From the NCBI GenBank assembly GCA_002746365.1, contig NVWZ01000007.1:107988-123284 (forward strand): a stretch of 15,297 bases of DNA, in the 5' to 3' direction. This document shows positions 1 to 7,161 of the stretch, one piece after another. Position numbers and translations under genes: made by a program. Source of the stretch: Thiotrichaceae bacterium. GTDB taxonomy: Bacteria; Pseudomonadota; Gammaproteobacteria; SZUA-229. The notes beneath the pieces were generated by a model that worked only from the letters and a program-made list of their open reading frames with translations, did not search any database and had not been told where the DNA came from. Position 1 is the stretch's first letter. The number at the start of each line of letters is the position of its first letter.

Positions 1-1
1 A

Positions 2-2548
2 ACTCTGAAAGCATTTGAAGTGGTCGCTGAAAATGGTCTCAGCAATATAGAAGCCAGTCAGCGTATCGAGCGTTATGGCTATAACGAAATAGAAGAAAAA
101 GAAGAATCGATCTGGCATCGACTATTTCGTCGTTTTTGGGGACCCATTCCATGGATGATAGAAATTGCTGCCCTGCTTTCAGCAATAGTACAAAAGTGGG
201 AGGATTTTGCCATTATTCTGATGATGTTATTGGTCAATGCCGGACTCGACTTTATGCAGGAGCATCGCGCACTGAATGCCCTGAAAGCATTAAAAGCCAA
301 AATGGATCAGCAGGTCACCGTTTTACGTGAAAGCACATTCAGCAGAATTTCTTCACGCACATTGGTTCCTGGCGACATTATTAAATTACGTATCGGTGAC
401 ATTATACCCGCCGATGTGCAGCTACTATCCGGTGATTTTTTACTTATTGATCAAGCCGCACTAACCGGAGAATCACTACCTGTAAGCAAAAAACTCAATG
501 AAGTTGCTTATGCCAATACCATTGTAAAACAGGGTGAAATGTTAGCCGTGGTCGTTAATACCGGCAGCCACACGCATTTTTCTTCAGTTGTTTCTCTAGT
601 GGCTAAGGCGCAACTGGAAGAGCGTAGCCATTTTCAGAAAATGGTTATCCAGATCGGTAATTTTTTGATTATTATTACCGTGTCACTGGTATTGCTCATC
701 ATCATGGTTTCGTTATTTCGCCATGAGAATTTTATCGAAATCGCACGTTTTGCACTGGTACTCACCATCGCTGCGATTCCAGTTGCGTTACCTGCCGTAC
801 TCTCAGTGACCATGGCCGTTGGGGCGATGAATCTGGCGCGTAAACAGGCCATTGTTTCCAAGCTGACAGCCATAGAAGAACTCGCCGGCGTCGATATCTT
901 TTGCACCGATAAAACCGGCACCCTCACTGAGAACCGAATGAAGGTCGCCGAGCCCATCGTCATGGATGGCTATAACCCGTCCGAACTGTTTGAATGTGCT
1001 GCACTGGCCTCAAAGCTGGAAAACAATGATCCAATCGAATTACCTATCTTCCACTATATCGATGAAAATTTACCTGATATTGATCTCAGCCAGTTCAAAC
1101 AAACACACTTCACGCCTTTTGATCCAGTAGGCAAACGCACTGAGGCAGAAATAGAAAGCAGTGATCAAAATTTTACGGTGATTAAAGGTGCTGCTCAGGT
1201 ACTGATAAAGATGGCAGGGCTACCCGATGAGCAGTCCGCCAACATCCATCGACAAGTGGATCAACTGGCAGCCAAGGGTTATCGCACACTTGCAGTGGGT
1301 AAGAAAATTGGCGACGAACCACTTAAAATTATTGGCTTGATCCCGCTATATGATCCACCGCGTTCGGATTCCCGTCAGGTCATAGCCGACATGCGTAATT
1401 ATGGGGTACGGGTCAAAATGGTCACCGGTGACCATATAGCTATCGCCAAAGAAGTCGGCCAATTGCTAGGGTTAGAGGGTGAAATTATTCGCTCCCACCA
1501 GTTAAGGGGTAGTGGAAGCCAGGAACTGCTAGCATTATCAGGTGCCGTGGCGGCAGCCATTTATGAACGCTTGAACAAGGAAGTAAGCCATACAGAAGCC
1601 AGACATTTTGCCGATGAAGTGATTGACCGTGTTAAACAACTCTATGACACTCGCCTGCTGGATCGTGAATTTATTCACACGCATGAGTCAGCCATTATAG
1701 AGATGATTGAAGACGTTGATCTGTTTGCAGAGGTCATCCCCGAAGATAAATATCTCATCGTTGAGACATTACAAAAAGCGGGCCATATTGTTGCCATGAC
1801 CGGTGACGGTGTTAATGATGCACCCGCATTGAAAAAAGCTGACTGCGGATTTGCCGTGTCTAATGCCACCGATGCGGCTCGAGCAGCAGCGGATATTATT
1901 CTCACCGCGCCCGGCTTGTCGGTTATTAATGATGCCATCAAACAGGCTCGTATTACATTTGAGCGGATGAAAAGTTATTCCATTTTCCGTATTGCTGAAA
2001 CCATTCGTATCATCCTGTTCATGACATTAGCCATTGTGGTATTTAATTTCTACCCCATTACCGCACTTATGATAATTGTGCTGGCACTGCTTAATGATAT
2101 CCCCATACTGGCCATCGCATCTGACAACACTAAGGTGGATCCCAACCCCGTACGTTGGAATATGACGGAGATTCTGACCGTTTCCAGTGTGCTGGGTATT
2201 GCTGGTGTTATCTCATCATTTTTACTTTTTTATATTCTGTTAGAAATGAAATTTTCAGCCGAGATGATTCAATCAATGTTTTTTGCCAAACTGGTTATTG
2301 CAGGCCACGGCACTATTTATAACACACGAACAGATGGCTGGTTCTGGAAAAAGCCCTACCCGTCATGGCTGCTATTTAATGCGACTTTTTCCACCCGTAT
2401 ATTGGGCACACTTATCGCTGTCTATGGAATATTTATTACCCCCATCGGCTGGGAATATGCATTATGGATGTGGGCTTATGCCATGGTCTGGTTTGTATTT
2501 AATGATGCGGTTAAAATTGCCACTTACAAATTTATCAGAGGGCATTAG
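2..2548 (+). CDS. Plasma-membrane proton-efflux P-type ATPase (P3A type), 5' end outside window
   Basis: This is an ion-pumping P-type ATPase of the P3A (H+-ATPase) type. The frame is open to the left edge, so the true start lies upstream; the first possible in-window start is a GTG at 20, which I do not believe because homologous-looking sequence (a cation-ATPase N-terminal domain with YGYNEI) continues through it. Counting from that GTG, the actuator motif LTGES, the phosphorylated Asp297 in DKTGTLTENRM, the nucleotide-binding KGAAQ and the hinge GDGVND at 595-600 are all present. Hydrophobic helices flank them (about 43-80, 210-275, and five or six after 660), as expected for an inner-membrane pump. 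Between the N/P-domain segment ending near GEIIRSHQL and DLFAEVIPEDKY there is an insert of roughly 50-70 residues compared with the fungal/plant pumps. Proton specificity is inferred from family resemblance. It stands alone here, with no partner gene. Confidence 0.9.
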   Translation, partial: TLKAFEVVAENGLSNIEASQRIERYGYNEIEEKEESIWHRLFRRFWGPIPWMIEIAALLSAIVQKWEDFAIILMMLLVNAGLDFMQEHRALNALKALKAKMDQQVTVLRESTFSRISSRTLVPGDIIKLRIGDIIPADVQLLSGDFLLIDQAALTGESLPVSKKLNEVAYANTIVKQGEMLAVVVNTGSHTHFSSVVSLVAKAQLEERSHFQKMVIQIGNFLIIITVSLVLLIIMVSLFRHENFIEIARFALVLTIAAIPVALPAVLSVTMAVGAMNLARKQAIVSKLTAIEELAGVDIFCTDKTGTLTENRMKVAEPIVMDGYNPSELFECAALASKLENNDPIELPIFHYIDENLPDIDLSQFKQTHFTPFDPVGKRTEAEIESSDQNFTVIKGAAQVLIKMAGLPDEQSANIHRQVDQLAAKGYRTLAVGKKIGDEPLKIIGLIPLYDPPRSDSRQVIADMRNYGVRVKMVTGDHIAIAKEVGQLLGLEGEIIRSHQLRGSGSQELLALSGAVAAAIYERLNKEVSHTEARHFADEVIDRVKQLYDTRLLDREFIHTHESAIIEMIEDVDLFAEVIPEDKYLIVETLQKAGHIVAMTGDGVNDAPALKKADCGFAVSNATDAARAAADIILTAPGLSVINDAIKQARITFERMKSYSIFRIAETIRIILFMTLAIVVFNFYPITALMIIVLALLNDIPILAIASDNTKVDPNPVRWNMTEILTVSSVLGIAGVISSFLLFYILLEMKFSAEMIQSMFFAKLVIAGHGTIYNTRTDGWFWKKPYPSWLLFNATFSTRILGTLIAVYGIFITPIGWEYALWMWAYAMVWFVFNDAVKIATYKFIRGH

Positions 2549-2787
2549 AAAATATTAAAGAATGATTTTTGAATCACTAACCATACCACTCAGTGTATTT
2601 GTTTATTTCTTTGTGAATTTTACTTAGCATATACAAGCAACGATGGAAGAAGCGACTGACAATTTAACGGATCTATGGGGCTTATCTAATGGGGTCTCCA
2701 CTGCTCGCTGTAATCGTCAATTCTAATGGCAGCATCTTTAATATGATGCCATTACCGGCTCTTCTGCAACACTACTCTGATACACAT
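2549..2787. other. Intergenic spacer with one imperfect hairpin, no gene recognised
   Basis: This 239-bp stretch separates the ATPase from the MITE. The only structure I see is an imperfect hairpin, AATGGCAGCATC at 2725-2736 against GATGCCATT at 2745-2753: nine pairs with a 3-nt bulge and an 8-nt loop. No U-tract follows, so it is not a convincing rho-independent terminator for the ATPase. Short open frames exist on both strands (for example 27 codons from the ATG at 2643), but they lack a ribosome-binding site and I do not recognise them. Confidence 0.4.
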
Positions 2788-2827
2788 TTAAGGGCACCTC
2801 TATTAATTGCTTATGTCCTCTGCGTGA

Positions 2828-2915
2828 CCTGAAGCGTGTAACTGCAAGGCGTGAGCCGTAGCAGAATGGTTATTCCATTCTCAAGGCTCACAACGCAGCA
2901 GATGTATGCTTCAGG
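2828..2915. repeat. Nested stem-loop inside the MITE
   Basis: Three collinear perfect stems nest around one loop: CCTGAAGC (2828-2835) with GCTTCAGG (2908-2915), GTGAGCC (2851-2857) with GGCTCAC (2885-2891), and GAATGG (2864-2869) with CCATTC (2875-2880). Together they make an 88-nt hairpin with internal loops. CAACGCAG (2891-2898) can alternatively pair with CTGCGTTG (2951-2958), so a second fold competes with the middle stem. This could be a structured transcript or simply the folded core of the mobile element. No function can be read from the sequence. Confidence 0.65.
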
Positions 2916-2928
2916 CCGCACCCTACGG

Positions 2929-3040
2929 GGCTTTACGACCAGTCCAGACTCTGCGTTGCACTTTTTTGACAGGCCCGTGTATTAATAACTGCGGGCATGG
3001 CTTCAAAAGCACGCCTTGATTCTGAACGGGTCGTAAAGCC
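2929..3040. repeat. Internal 12-bp perfect inverted repeat of the MITE
   Basis: GGCTTTACGACC at 2929-2940 is the exact reverse complement of 3029-3040, enclosing 88 bp. With the 88-nt hairpin to its left, this gives the element a two-module internal architecture. Confidence 0.7.
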
Positions 3041-3075
3041 AGAGGGCACAAGCAATTAATAGAGGTGCCCTTAAC

Positions 3076-3546
3076 CTAATGGGATGTTTTAGGAATACTG
3101 GCTGTAAACTTCCCACCTTTAAATTTTACTTCCATCCTATCTGTTTCAACTGACTCAGGTAAGTTAAAAGAGCGATAAAAGTTCACCTGCTGTGATAATG
3201 TTTCAGTCACCCCTTTTTTCTTGCTGCTGTTATTTTCTGTATGCATACCACTAATTTGAAACAGACCATCTTCCGCCTTAACTTCAATTTCCTTTGGCAA
3301 AAATCCTTTCATCTCTCCTTTAATAACAACGTGATCTTTCTTATCCTGTAACGTCAGATTAATATCAGTTAATACTTCCGATTCAGCATGTAACCAGTCT
3401 GATATATCATCACCTTGATCTGGAGTGCGCTCATGAAAAATACGGCTAGCACGTTCTCGAATCATGTCCTGTATATGATTAAAGCTTGTGAAAATACCAT
3501 CTCTTTTATGAATAACTGGAAGTTCTGTGCTTTTATGCTCTGTCAT
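3076..3546 (-). CDS. Small heat-shock protein, Hsp20/alpha-crystallin family
   Basis: This encodes a 156-residue ATP-independent holdase chaperone that would bind unfolding proteins in the cytoplasm. The frame is open for 56 more codons upstream, but I choose the ATG at 3546 because GAGG sits about 9 nt before it and the upstream residues are hydrophobic and unlike the family. The N-terminal arm (residues 1-55, HKRDGIFTSFNHIQDMIRE) precedes the alpha-crystallin domain (about 56-156): ESEVLTDINLTLQDKKDH, the KGEMKGFLPKEIEV strand pair, and FYRSFNLPESV. The usual A-x-x-x-n-G-v-L signature appears in a derived form, FKGGKFTASIPK. The protein stops five residues later and so lacks the C-terminal I-x-I motif that many Hsp20s use for oligomer assembly. 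The stop codon lies outside the adjacent MITE, so this short tail was not caused by the insertion. I see no convincing sigma-32 promoter. Confidence 0.88.
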   Translation of the reverse strand: MTEHKSTELPVIHKRDGIFTSFNHIQDMIRERASRIFHERTPDQGDDISDWLHAESEVLTDINLTLQDKKDHVVIKGEMKGFLPKEIEVKAEDGLFQISGMHTENNSSKKKGVTETLSQQVNFYRSFNLPESVETDRMEVKFKGGKFTASIPKTSH

Positions 3547-3863
3547 TTTAATTGCCTCATTTAAATTGTTAAAAAATAATAAATTTACAACTCTTTCTCT
3601 CACTTTAACCAAACTGCAGAATGCAGACCAGGCAGGAACAACCAAAGTTCCATGTGATGTAAAGCAAATAACCCGGTAGGCATAATATAAAAATAAAAAT
3701 AGTTTGTCTGTCACCTGTGTGACACCCCATTAGCTATACTTTGTGTATTTTGTTACGGAATCATAATCATAATTAATAAGGTCACGAAAACTCCTTGGGT
3801 ATAAAACACCTGAAGAAATTTATGAGAAAATGAAACTAGCGTCGTAAAACAGGCGTGACACAC
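3547..3863. other. AT-rich intergenic region between hsp20 and the IS110 remnant
   Basis: This 317-bp region must hold the hsp20 promoter on the minus strand, but no clear -35/-10 pair or sigma-32 consensus could be defended. It contains a small palindrome (CTGCAGAATGCAG, 3614-3626) and two similar GTGTGACAC/GCGTGACAC motifs near 3717 and 3853. No gene is recognised. Confidence 0.35.
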
Positions 3864-3877
3864 TTAAGGGCACCTCT
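3864..3877. repeat. Truncated copy of the MITE terminus at the IS110 left boundary
   Basis: TTAAGGGCACCTCT is identical to the first 14 bases of the 2788-3074 element, then homology stops abruptly. The break marks the probable left end of the IS110 element, suggesting that the IS inserted into a MITE terminus. The remainder of the interrupted copy is not visible on the other side, where a deletion has occurred. Confidence 0.6.
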
Positions 3878-4505
3878 CCCATAACGGCTTTAAATGAGCC
3901 ATGATGTAAATAGTAAACTAAACATCAACAGAGAGAAGCAGACCATGAAGAATAGTACCCCAAAAATAGCAGTGGAAGTATTAGGAATTGACTTGGCAAA
4001 AGCAGTTTTCAGCTGCATGGTGTAGATAAGCATGGACACGTTGTTTTGACTAAAAAATTGACGCGGGCTAAGTTGCAGACGTTCATTGCTCAAATGCCAG
4101 CCTGTCTCATCGGTATTGAAGCTTGCGATAGTGCAAATTACTGGAAACGGGTCTATGAAAGCGACGGGCATACAGTAAAAATGATGGCCTCGCAATTTGT
4201 TAAGCCTTATGTTAAATCGAATAAAAGTGATGCCATTGATGCTGAAGCGATATGCGAAGCGGTGCAACACCCATCGATGCCATTTGTCCCCTCTAAAAAT
4301 ATTGAGCAGCAAGATGTACAGAGTTTACACCGTATTCGTAGTCAGGTTGTTGCAAGGCGAACAGCACAAGCGAATCAGATTCGAGGTTTACTCATGGAAT
4401 ACGGGATCATTATCCCGAAAGGAATAGCTTACGTGCGTAAAGCCATCCCGGGGATTCTGGAAAATGCCGACAATGAATTAACGGGGTTATTTCGATCTTT
4501 GTTAA
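3878..4505 (+). mobile_element. IS110-family insertion sequence, left part only
   Basis: The element begins where MITE-end homology stops (about 3878), has a roughly 67-bp leader, and carries the first half of an IS110-type transposase. Recognisable transposase sequence stops at about 4505, so the C-terminal half of the gene and the right end of the element are gone. IS110 elements characteristically lack terminal inverted repeats, which fits what is seen, so the left boundary is inferred rather than read directly. Confidence 0.65.
3945..4505 (+). pseudogene. IS110-family transposase, frameshifted and 3'-truncated
   Basis: The start is an ATG at 3945, preceded by GAGAGAAG about 7 nt upstream. 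The first 22 codons give KIAVEVLGIDLAKAVF, the classic IS110 beginning with the first catalytic Asp of the DEDD RuvC-like domain. At 4010/4011 one base is missing: the frame runs into TAG at 4026, while the next frame continues as LHGVDKHGHVVLTK. It then shows GIEACDSANYW (catalytic Glu), SDAIDAEAI (Asp residues), the LHRIRSQVVARRTAQANQIRGLL helix, and ends at ELTGLFRSLL. The C-terminal Transposase_20 domain with the essential serine is missing, and the trailing 34 codons to the stop at 4609 are read through foreign DNA. It cannot make an active enzyme. Confidence 0.88.
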
Positions 4506-4512
4506 GAGCGCT

Positions 4513-4593
4513 TTATACCGGTGCACGTAACATATCGCCAAAGGCAATGAGGATAACGTCTTCATTTAAAGCGAGTTGTATTACCAGACACAT
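4513..4593 (-). pseudogene. Remnant of hydrogenase maturation genes hypC/hypD (26-codon fusion fragment)
   Basis: On the minus strand, AGGAGT stands 8 nt before an ATG at 4593, followed by 26 codons and TAA. Codons 1-6 read MCLVIQ, two substitutions from the near-universal HypC start MCLAIP. Codons 7-26 read LALNEDVILIAFGDMLRAPV, which matches the conserved HypD segment around FGDMLRVPG. The simplest reading is that a deletion joined the start of hypC to an internal part of hypD, and a second break joined hypD to the IS110 remnant. Alternatively the whole fragment is a divergent hypD internal piece, because HypD also has a V/I-E/Q-L-A stretch there. HypC and HypD would assemble the Fe(CN)2CO group of [NiFe]-hydrogenases, the enzyme encoded 600 bp away. 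The strong ribosome-binding site means the stub may still be translated. The HypD match is firmer than the HypC one. Confidence 0.6.
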
Positions 4594-4609
4594 TAGTCAT
4601 CACTCCTAA

Positions 4610-4957
4610 TTATATCCACTATATTATTTAACCTGAATCAGTAAACACTCGAATTTTCATTGTGTCAACTATAAAGCATGTTATATTTGATCTACCCAAT
4701 TTTATTAGTATAGTGTGAGAGCTTTGCACGATGTAGATTTTTCGCCAGGGCAAGGCGAAAATTGTCGAAAAAGCGCAGCTTACACAGAGTAAGTGGGCAT
4801 TTTGAGACCATTTTTAACGCTGCCATGACGGAAAAGATGCTTCGTGCAATGCTCTCAGTGTATTAGTTAATCACCTATATTGGGTTGTTGGCTTACTTGA
4901 GCTTATACCGTGCATTGTGACATAAACACTACTTATGATTGTAAAAAGGATGAAATA
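4610..4957. other. Intergenic region occupied largely by a second MITE
   Basis: No coding sequence is recognised in these 348 bases. Most of the structure is the 142-bp element at 4716-4857. The 100 bp after it (4858-4957) precede the small membrane-protein gene and probably contain its promoter, but I cannot define the boxes. Confidence 0.4.
4716..4857. mobile_element. Second MITE-like element, 142 bp, 18-bp terminal inverted repeats
   Basis: TGAGAGCTTTGCACGATG at 4716-4733 matches the reverse complement of 4840-4857 at 16 of 18 positions. Inside are a perfect 8-bp stem, TTTTCGCC (4739-4746) with GGCGAAAA (4754-4761), and a 5-bp stem, CTTAC (4779-4783) with GTAAG (4789-4793). There is no open frame of note. 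The sequence is unrelated to the 287-bp element. A flanking target duplication is not clear, although TA-rich sequence lies on both sides. Confidence 0.65.
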
Positions 4958-5165
4958 ATGATGAATAAAATTATTAATGTTGTCACTCTATTACTAAGCA
5001 GTCTTTTTTCAGCAACAACCTTTGCCCATACCGGGCATGGCAATAATGTTTTTCACAGTCACAGTGGCAGCGAGCGTTCTTTCAGTTATATTAATTATCG
5101 GATTACTGATTGGCTTTGCCATCTATTACGCTTATAAATATTACGCTTATAAAAAAACATCTTAA
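4958..5165 (+). pseudogene. Small exported/membrane protein with His-rich AHTGHG motif, frameshifted
   Basis: From the ATG at 4958 (AAGGATG about 6 nt upstream) the frame encodes a signal peptide (KIINVVTLLLSSLFSATTFA) and then AHTGHGNN, a short histidine motif right after the predicted cleavage site. In this frame it runs on to a stop at 5137. In the +1 frame from about 5050 the sequence instead encodes a strong transmembrane helix (VAASVLSVILIIGLLIGFAI) and an exact 15-bp tandem duplication (5124-5138 and 5139-5153) giving YYAYK twice, ending at TAA 5163-5165. The second reading looks like the real C-terminus, so one extra base near the T-run at about 5050 probably broke the gene, or it is a sequence error. 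It lies 39 bp before the hydrogenase operon. The family is not recognised; metal binding is only a guess from the histidines. Confidence 0.55.
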
Positions 5166-5204
5166 AATAATCTGGCATTTAACTAAATGATTAAGGCTTC
5201 ATAA

Positions 5205-6317
5205 ATGAAACCAGAGCGACATTTTTTTCAAACTGATCAGCTTCAGAAATTACTCAGTAATTTACTGAGCAAAGGTTACACCTGTGTTGGCCCACAAGTT
5301 CGGGATGGTGCCATTATTTATGATGAAATTAATTCTGTAGAACAATTACCGCGTGGTATTAGTGACCAGCAACAACCAGGTAGCTATTCACTAAAAAGTA
5401 ATAACTCTACAAAGTTTTTTAACTGGGCAAATGGCCCGCAGGCAATCAAGCCATTGTTGTTTGCAGCAAAAGAAAAACTCTGGCAAAGTAAACAGTCTAC
5501 AGATGGCCATATCACATTTAAAACCAGCGTACCAAATCCTCAACCGATAGCAATCATTGGTGCCAGAGCCTGTGATATTGCTGCCATGAAAATTCAGGAT
5601 CAGCATTTTCTACAACAACAATTTGTCGATCCCTGTTACAAAGCACGTCGGGAAAATCTGTTAATTATTGCGGTGAATTGTGCTCTTCCAGCGGACACCT
5701 GTTTTTGTCATTCCACCGGAGACGGCCCCTTTGTTGATGATGGATTCGATATCTCGCTGACTGAACTGGAAAATGGTTTTTTGTGTGAGGCACAAACAAC
5801 TCAGGGGGAAAAAATTCTGCATGAACTTTTGTTAGAAGATTGCAGTAATGAGCAACTCGAAGAATCTGAACTGATCAAAACCAATGCATCAAAACAAAAA
5901 AGGAAGCTACCCGAGTTTGATATCAAGTCACGATTATTTAATGAACTGAATAATGATGCCTGGCATGCTATAGCAAGTGAATGTCTTAGCTGTGGCAATT
6001 GTACTTCAGTTTGTCCCACCTGTTTTTGTCACAGTGAAAACGATGTTCCGGAACTTGATGGAAAATCATCTGCCCACTTTCGAGAATGGGATTCATGCTT
6101 TGGTCAGGGACACAGTTATATCCACGGCATTACCATTCGTAGTCAGACCAGTCAGCGTTACCGGCAATGGTTAGTGCATAAATTTTCAACCTGGCATGAG
6201 CAATATGGCCGCTCTGGCTGTGTTGGCTGCGGACGTTGTATTAGCTGGTGTCCGGTTGGTATCGATGTCACCGAATCAGTAGCCCAATTTGCAGATAGAC
6301 GCTGTGATCAATCCTAA
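5205..6317 (+). CDS. hydB: Group-3b [NiFe]-hydrogenase beta subunit, 4Fe-4S electron-transfer protein
   Basis: This 370-residue protein is the ferredoxin-like electron-transfer subunit of a cytoplasmic NAD(P)-linked hydrogenase (sulfhydrogenase type), related also to anaerobic sulfite reductase subunit A. The N-terminal domain contains [15 protein letters not shown] (about residue 120), typical of this family. The C-terminal third carries two cluster sets: C260-x2-C263-x2-C266-x3-C270, followed by the extra cysteines C273 and C275, and C339-x2-C342-x2-C345-x3-C349-P. These would bind 4Fe-4S clusters passing electrons between the flavin subunit and the small subunit. The start ATG at 5205 has AAGG about 11 nt upstream. 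It is first of four closely packed genes in the Pyrococcus hydBGDA order, and its 3' end overlaps the next gene, indicating one operon with translational coupling. Confidence 0.88.
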   Translation: MKPERHFFQTDQLQKLLSNLLSKGYTCVGPQVRDGAIIYDEINSVEQLPRGISDQQQPGSYSLKSNNSTKFFNWANGPQAIKPLLFAAKEKLWQSKQSTDGHITFKTSVPNPQPIAIIGARACDIAAMKIQDQHFLQQQFVDPCYKARRENLLIIAVNCALPADTCFCHSTGDGPFVDDGFDISLTELENGFLCEAQTTQGEKILHELLLEDCSNEQLEESELIKTNASKQKRKLPEFDIKSRLFNELNNDAWHAIASECLSCGNCTSVCPTCFCHSENDVPELDGKSSAHFREWDSCFGQGHSYIHGITIRSQTSQRYRQWLVHKFSTWHEQYGRSGCVGCGRCISWCPVGIDVTESVAQFADRRCDQS

Positions 6318-7149
6318 TCTTAATCCTTATCAACCACGTGAAGCGATTATTGTTGAACGCATCCAGGAAGCGCCTGATCTATTTACACTGCGATTAGAGT
6401 TTACTGATCCACAAATTCAGGCAGCCTGCAAGTTCGAACCGGGGCAGTTCAATATGCTGTATTTATATGGCGTTGGTGAGATAGCAATTTCAATCGTATC
6501 TGATCCACAAGATTGCCAGATAATTGATCACACCATTCGTGTGGTTGGTCGTGTAACCCGAGGATTGGTCAACCTCAAAGCCGGTGATCGAATTGGTGTA
6601 CGTGGTCCTTATGGTCGTGGCTGGCCTATGCTTGAATCCAAAGATAAAGATATCGTGGTTGTTACTGGTGGGCTTGGTTGTGCGCCGGTGGTATCGGTTA
6701 TTAATTATATTGAACAGCGACGCGAGGAATTTGGCCGACTGAATATTGTTCAGGGTGTTAAACACAGTGCTGATTTAATCTGGAAAGAACGTTATGAGCA
6801 GTGGCGTAAACTAGCGGATACAAAAGTGCTGCTGGCTGCCGATGTGGGTGAAGCCTTGTGGCCCTGGCATGTCGGACCGGTTACCTCACTTTTTGATCAG
6901 CTGGAATTTGATCCGGATAATGTATCTGTAATGATGTGCGGTCCAGAAGGCATGATGCGAGTAGTCTGTGATCACATGCTAGATTATCGTGTGCCAGAAT
7001 CACAACTATTTTTATCAATGGAAAGAAATATGCAGTGTGCAATTGGTCACTGCGGTCATTGCCAATATGGCAGCAAATTTATCTGTAAAGATGGCCCGGT
7101 ATTCAGTTACGACAAGATTCGTCATCTGTTTGAAACCAAGGGGTTTTAA
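6289..7149 (+). CDS. hydG: Group-3b [NiFe]-hydrogenase gamma subunit, FAD/NAD(P)-binding diaphorase
   Basis: This is a 286-residue flavoprotein of the ferredoxin-NADP reductase/dihydroorotate dehydrogenase electron-transfer type, which exchanges hydride with NAD(P)H for the hydrogenase. [11 protein letters not shown] (about 63-73) is the FAD-binding segment, GGLGCAP (127-133) the pyridine-nucleotide loop, and MMCGPEGMM precedes the C-terminal 2Fe-2S site with C250, C255, C258 and C266. The longest frame begins with TTG at 6289; GTG at 6304 is an equally reasonable start that trims five residues. Neither has a good ribosome-binding site. Both overlap the end of the beta-subunit gene (29 or 14 bp), so translational coupling is likely. 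NAD versus NADP preference cannot be settled from the sequence. Confidence 0.88.
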   Translation: MQIDAVINPNLNPYQPREAIIVERIQEAPDLFTLRLEFTDPQIQAACKFEPGQFNMLYLYGVGEIAISIVSDPQDCQIIDHTIRVVGRVTRGLVNLKAGDRIGVRGPYGRGWPMLESKDKDIVVVTGGLGCAPVVSVINYIEQRREEFGRLNIVQGVKHSADLIWKERYEQWRKLADTKVLLAADVGEALWPWHVGPVTSLFDQLEFDPDNVSVMMCGPEGMMRVVCDHMLDYRVPESQLFLSMERNMQCAIGHCGHCQYGSKFICKDGPVFSYDKIRHLFETKGF

Positions 7150-7161
7150 GGTGGGAATAAT

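Larger units (their letters stand above)
2788..3074. mobile_element. MITE-like element, 287 bp, 35-bp terminal inverted repeats, TTAA ends
   Basis: The outer 35 bases at 2788-2822 and the reverse complement of 3040-3074 match at 33 of 35 positions. Both begin TTAAGGGCACCTCT. TTAA lies at each outer edge and could be a 4-bp target duplication, or part of it (TA), with the rest belonging to the repeat. There is no transposase frame inside, so it would need a transposase acting in trans. Internally it carries a nested hairpin (2828-2915) and a second 12-bp inverted repeat (2929-2940/3029-3040). Copies of the same terminus occur at 3864-3877 and 13165-13199, so this is a repeat family of the genome. 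It ends one base beyond the hsp20 stop codon and does not alter that frame. I cannot assign the parental IS family. Confidence 0.8.

Noticed and set aside
634..963. Long antisense frames inside the ATPase, hydrogenase, LOG, MBL and glgX genes
   Set aside because: They are shadows of the well-supported coding frames, with no ribosome-binding sites or recognisable domains.
2643..2726. 27-codon plus-strand frame (MEEATDNLTDLWG...) in the spacer
   Set aside because: It has no ribosome-binding site, no recognised homology and a length expected by chance.
3609..3640. Possible sigma-54 promoter on the minus strand upstream of hsp20 (GG and GC 10 bp apart)
   Set aside because: Only the GG/GC core fits; several other consensus positions mismatch and such matches are expected by chance.
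3546..3714. N-terminal 56-residue extension of the Hsp20 frame
   Set aside because: The residues are unlike Hsp20 N-termini, and a GAGG ribosome-binding site directs initiation to the ATG at 3546.
3721..3731. CCCCATTAG resembling a sigma-32 -10 element near hsp20
   Set aside because: It is on the plus strand, pointing away from hsp20, and no CTTGAAA-like -35 stands at the right distance.
3817..3831. 15-bp sequence AATTTATGAGAAAAT repeated exactly at 9956-9970
   Set aside because: The match is short and AT-rich with no extension on either side. Its position next to two pseudogene boundaries is suggestive, but chance is the safer reading.
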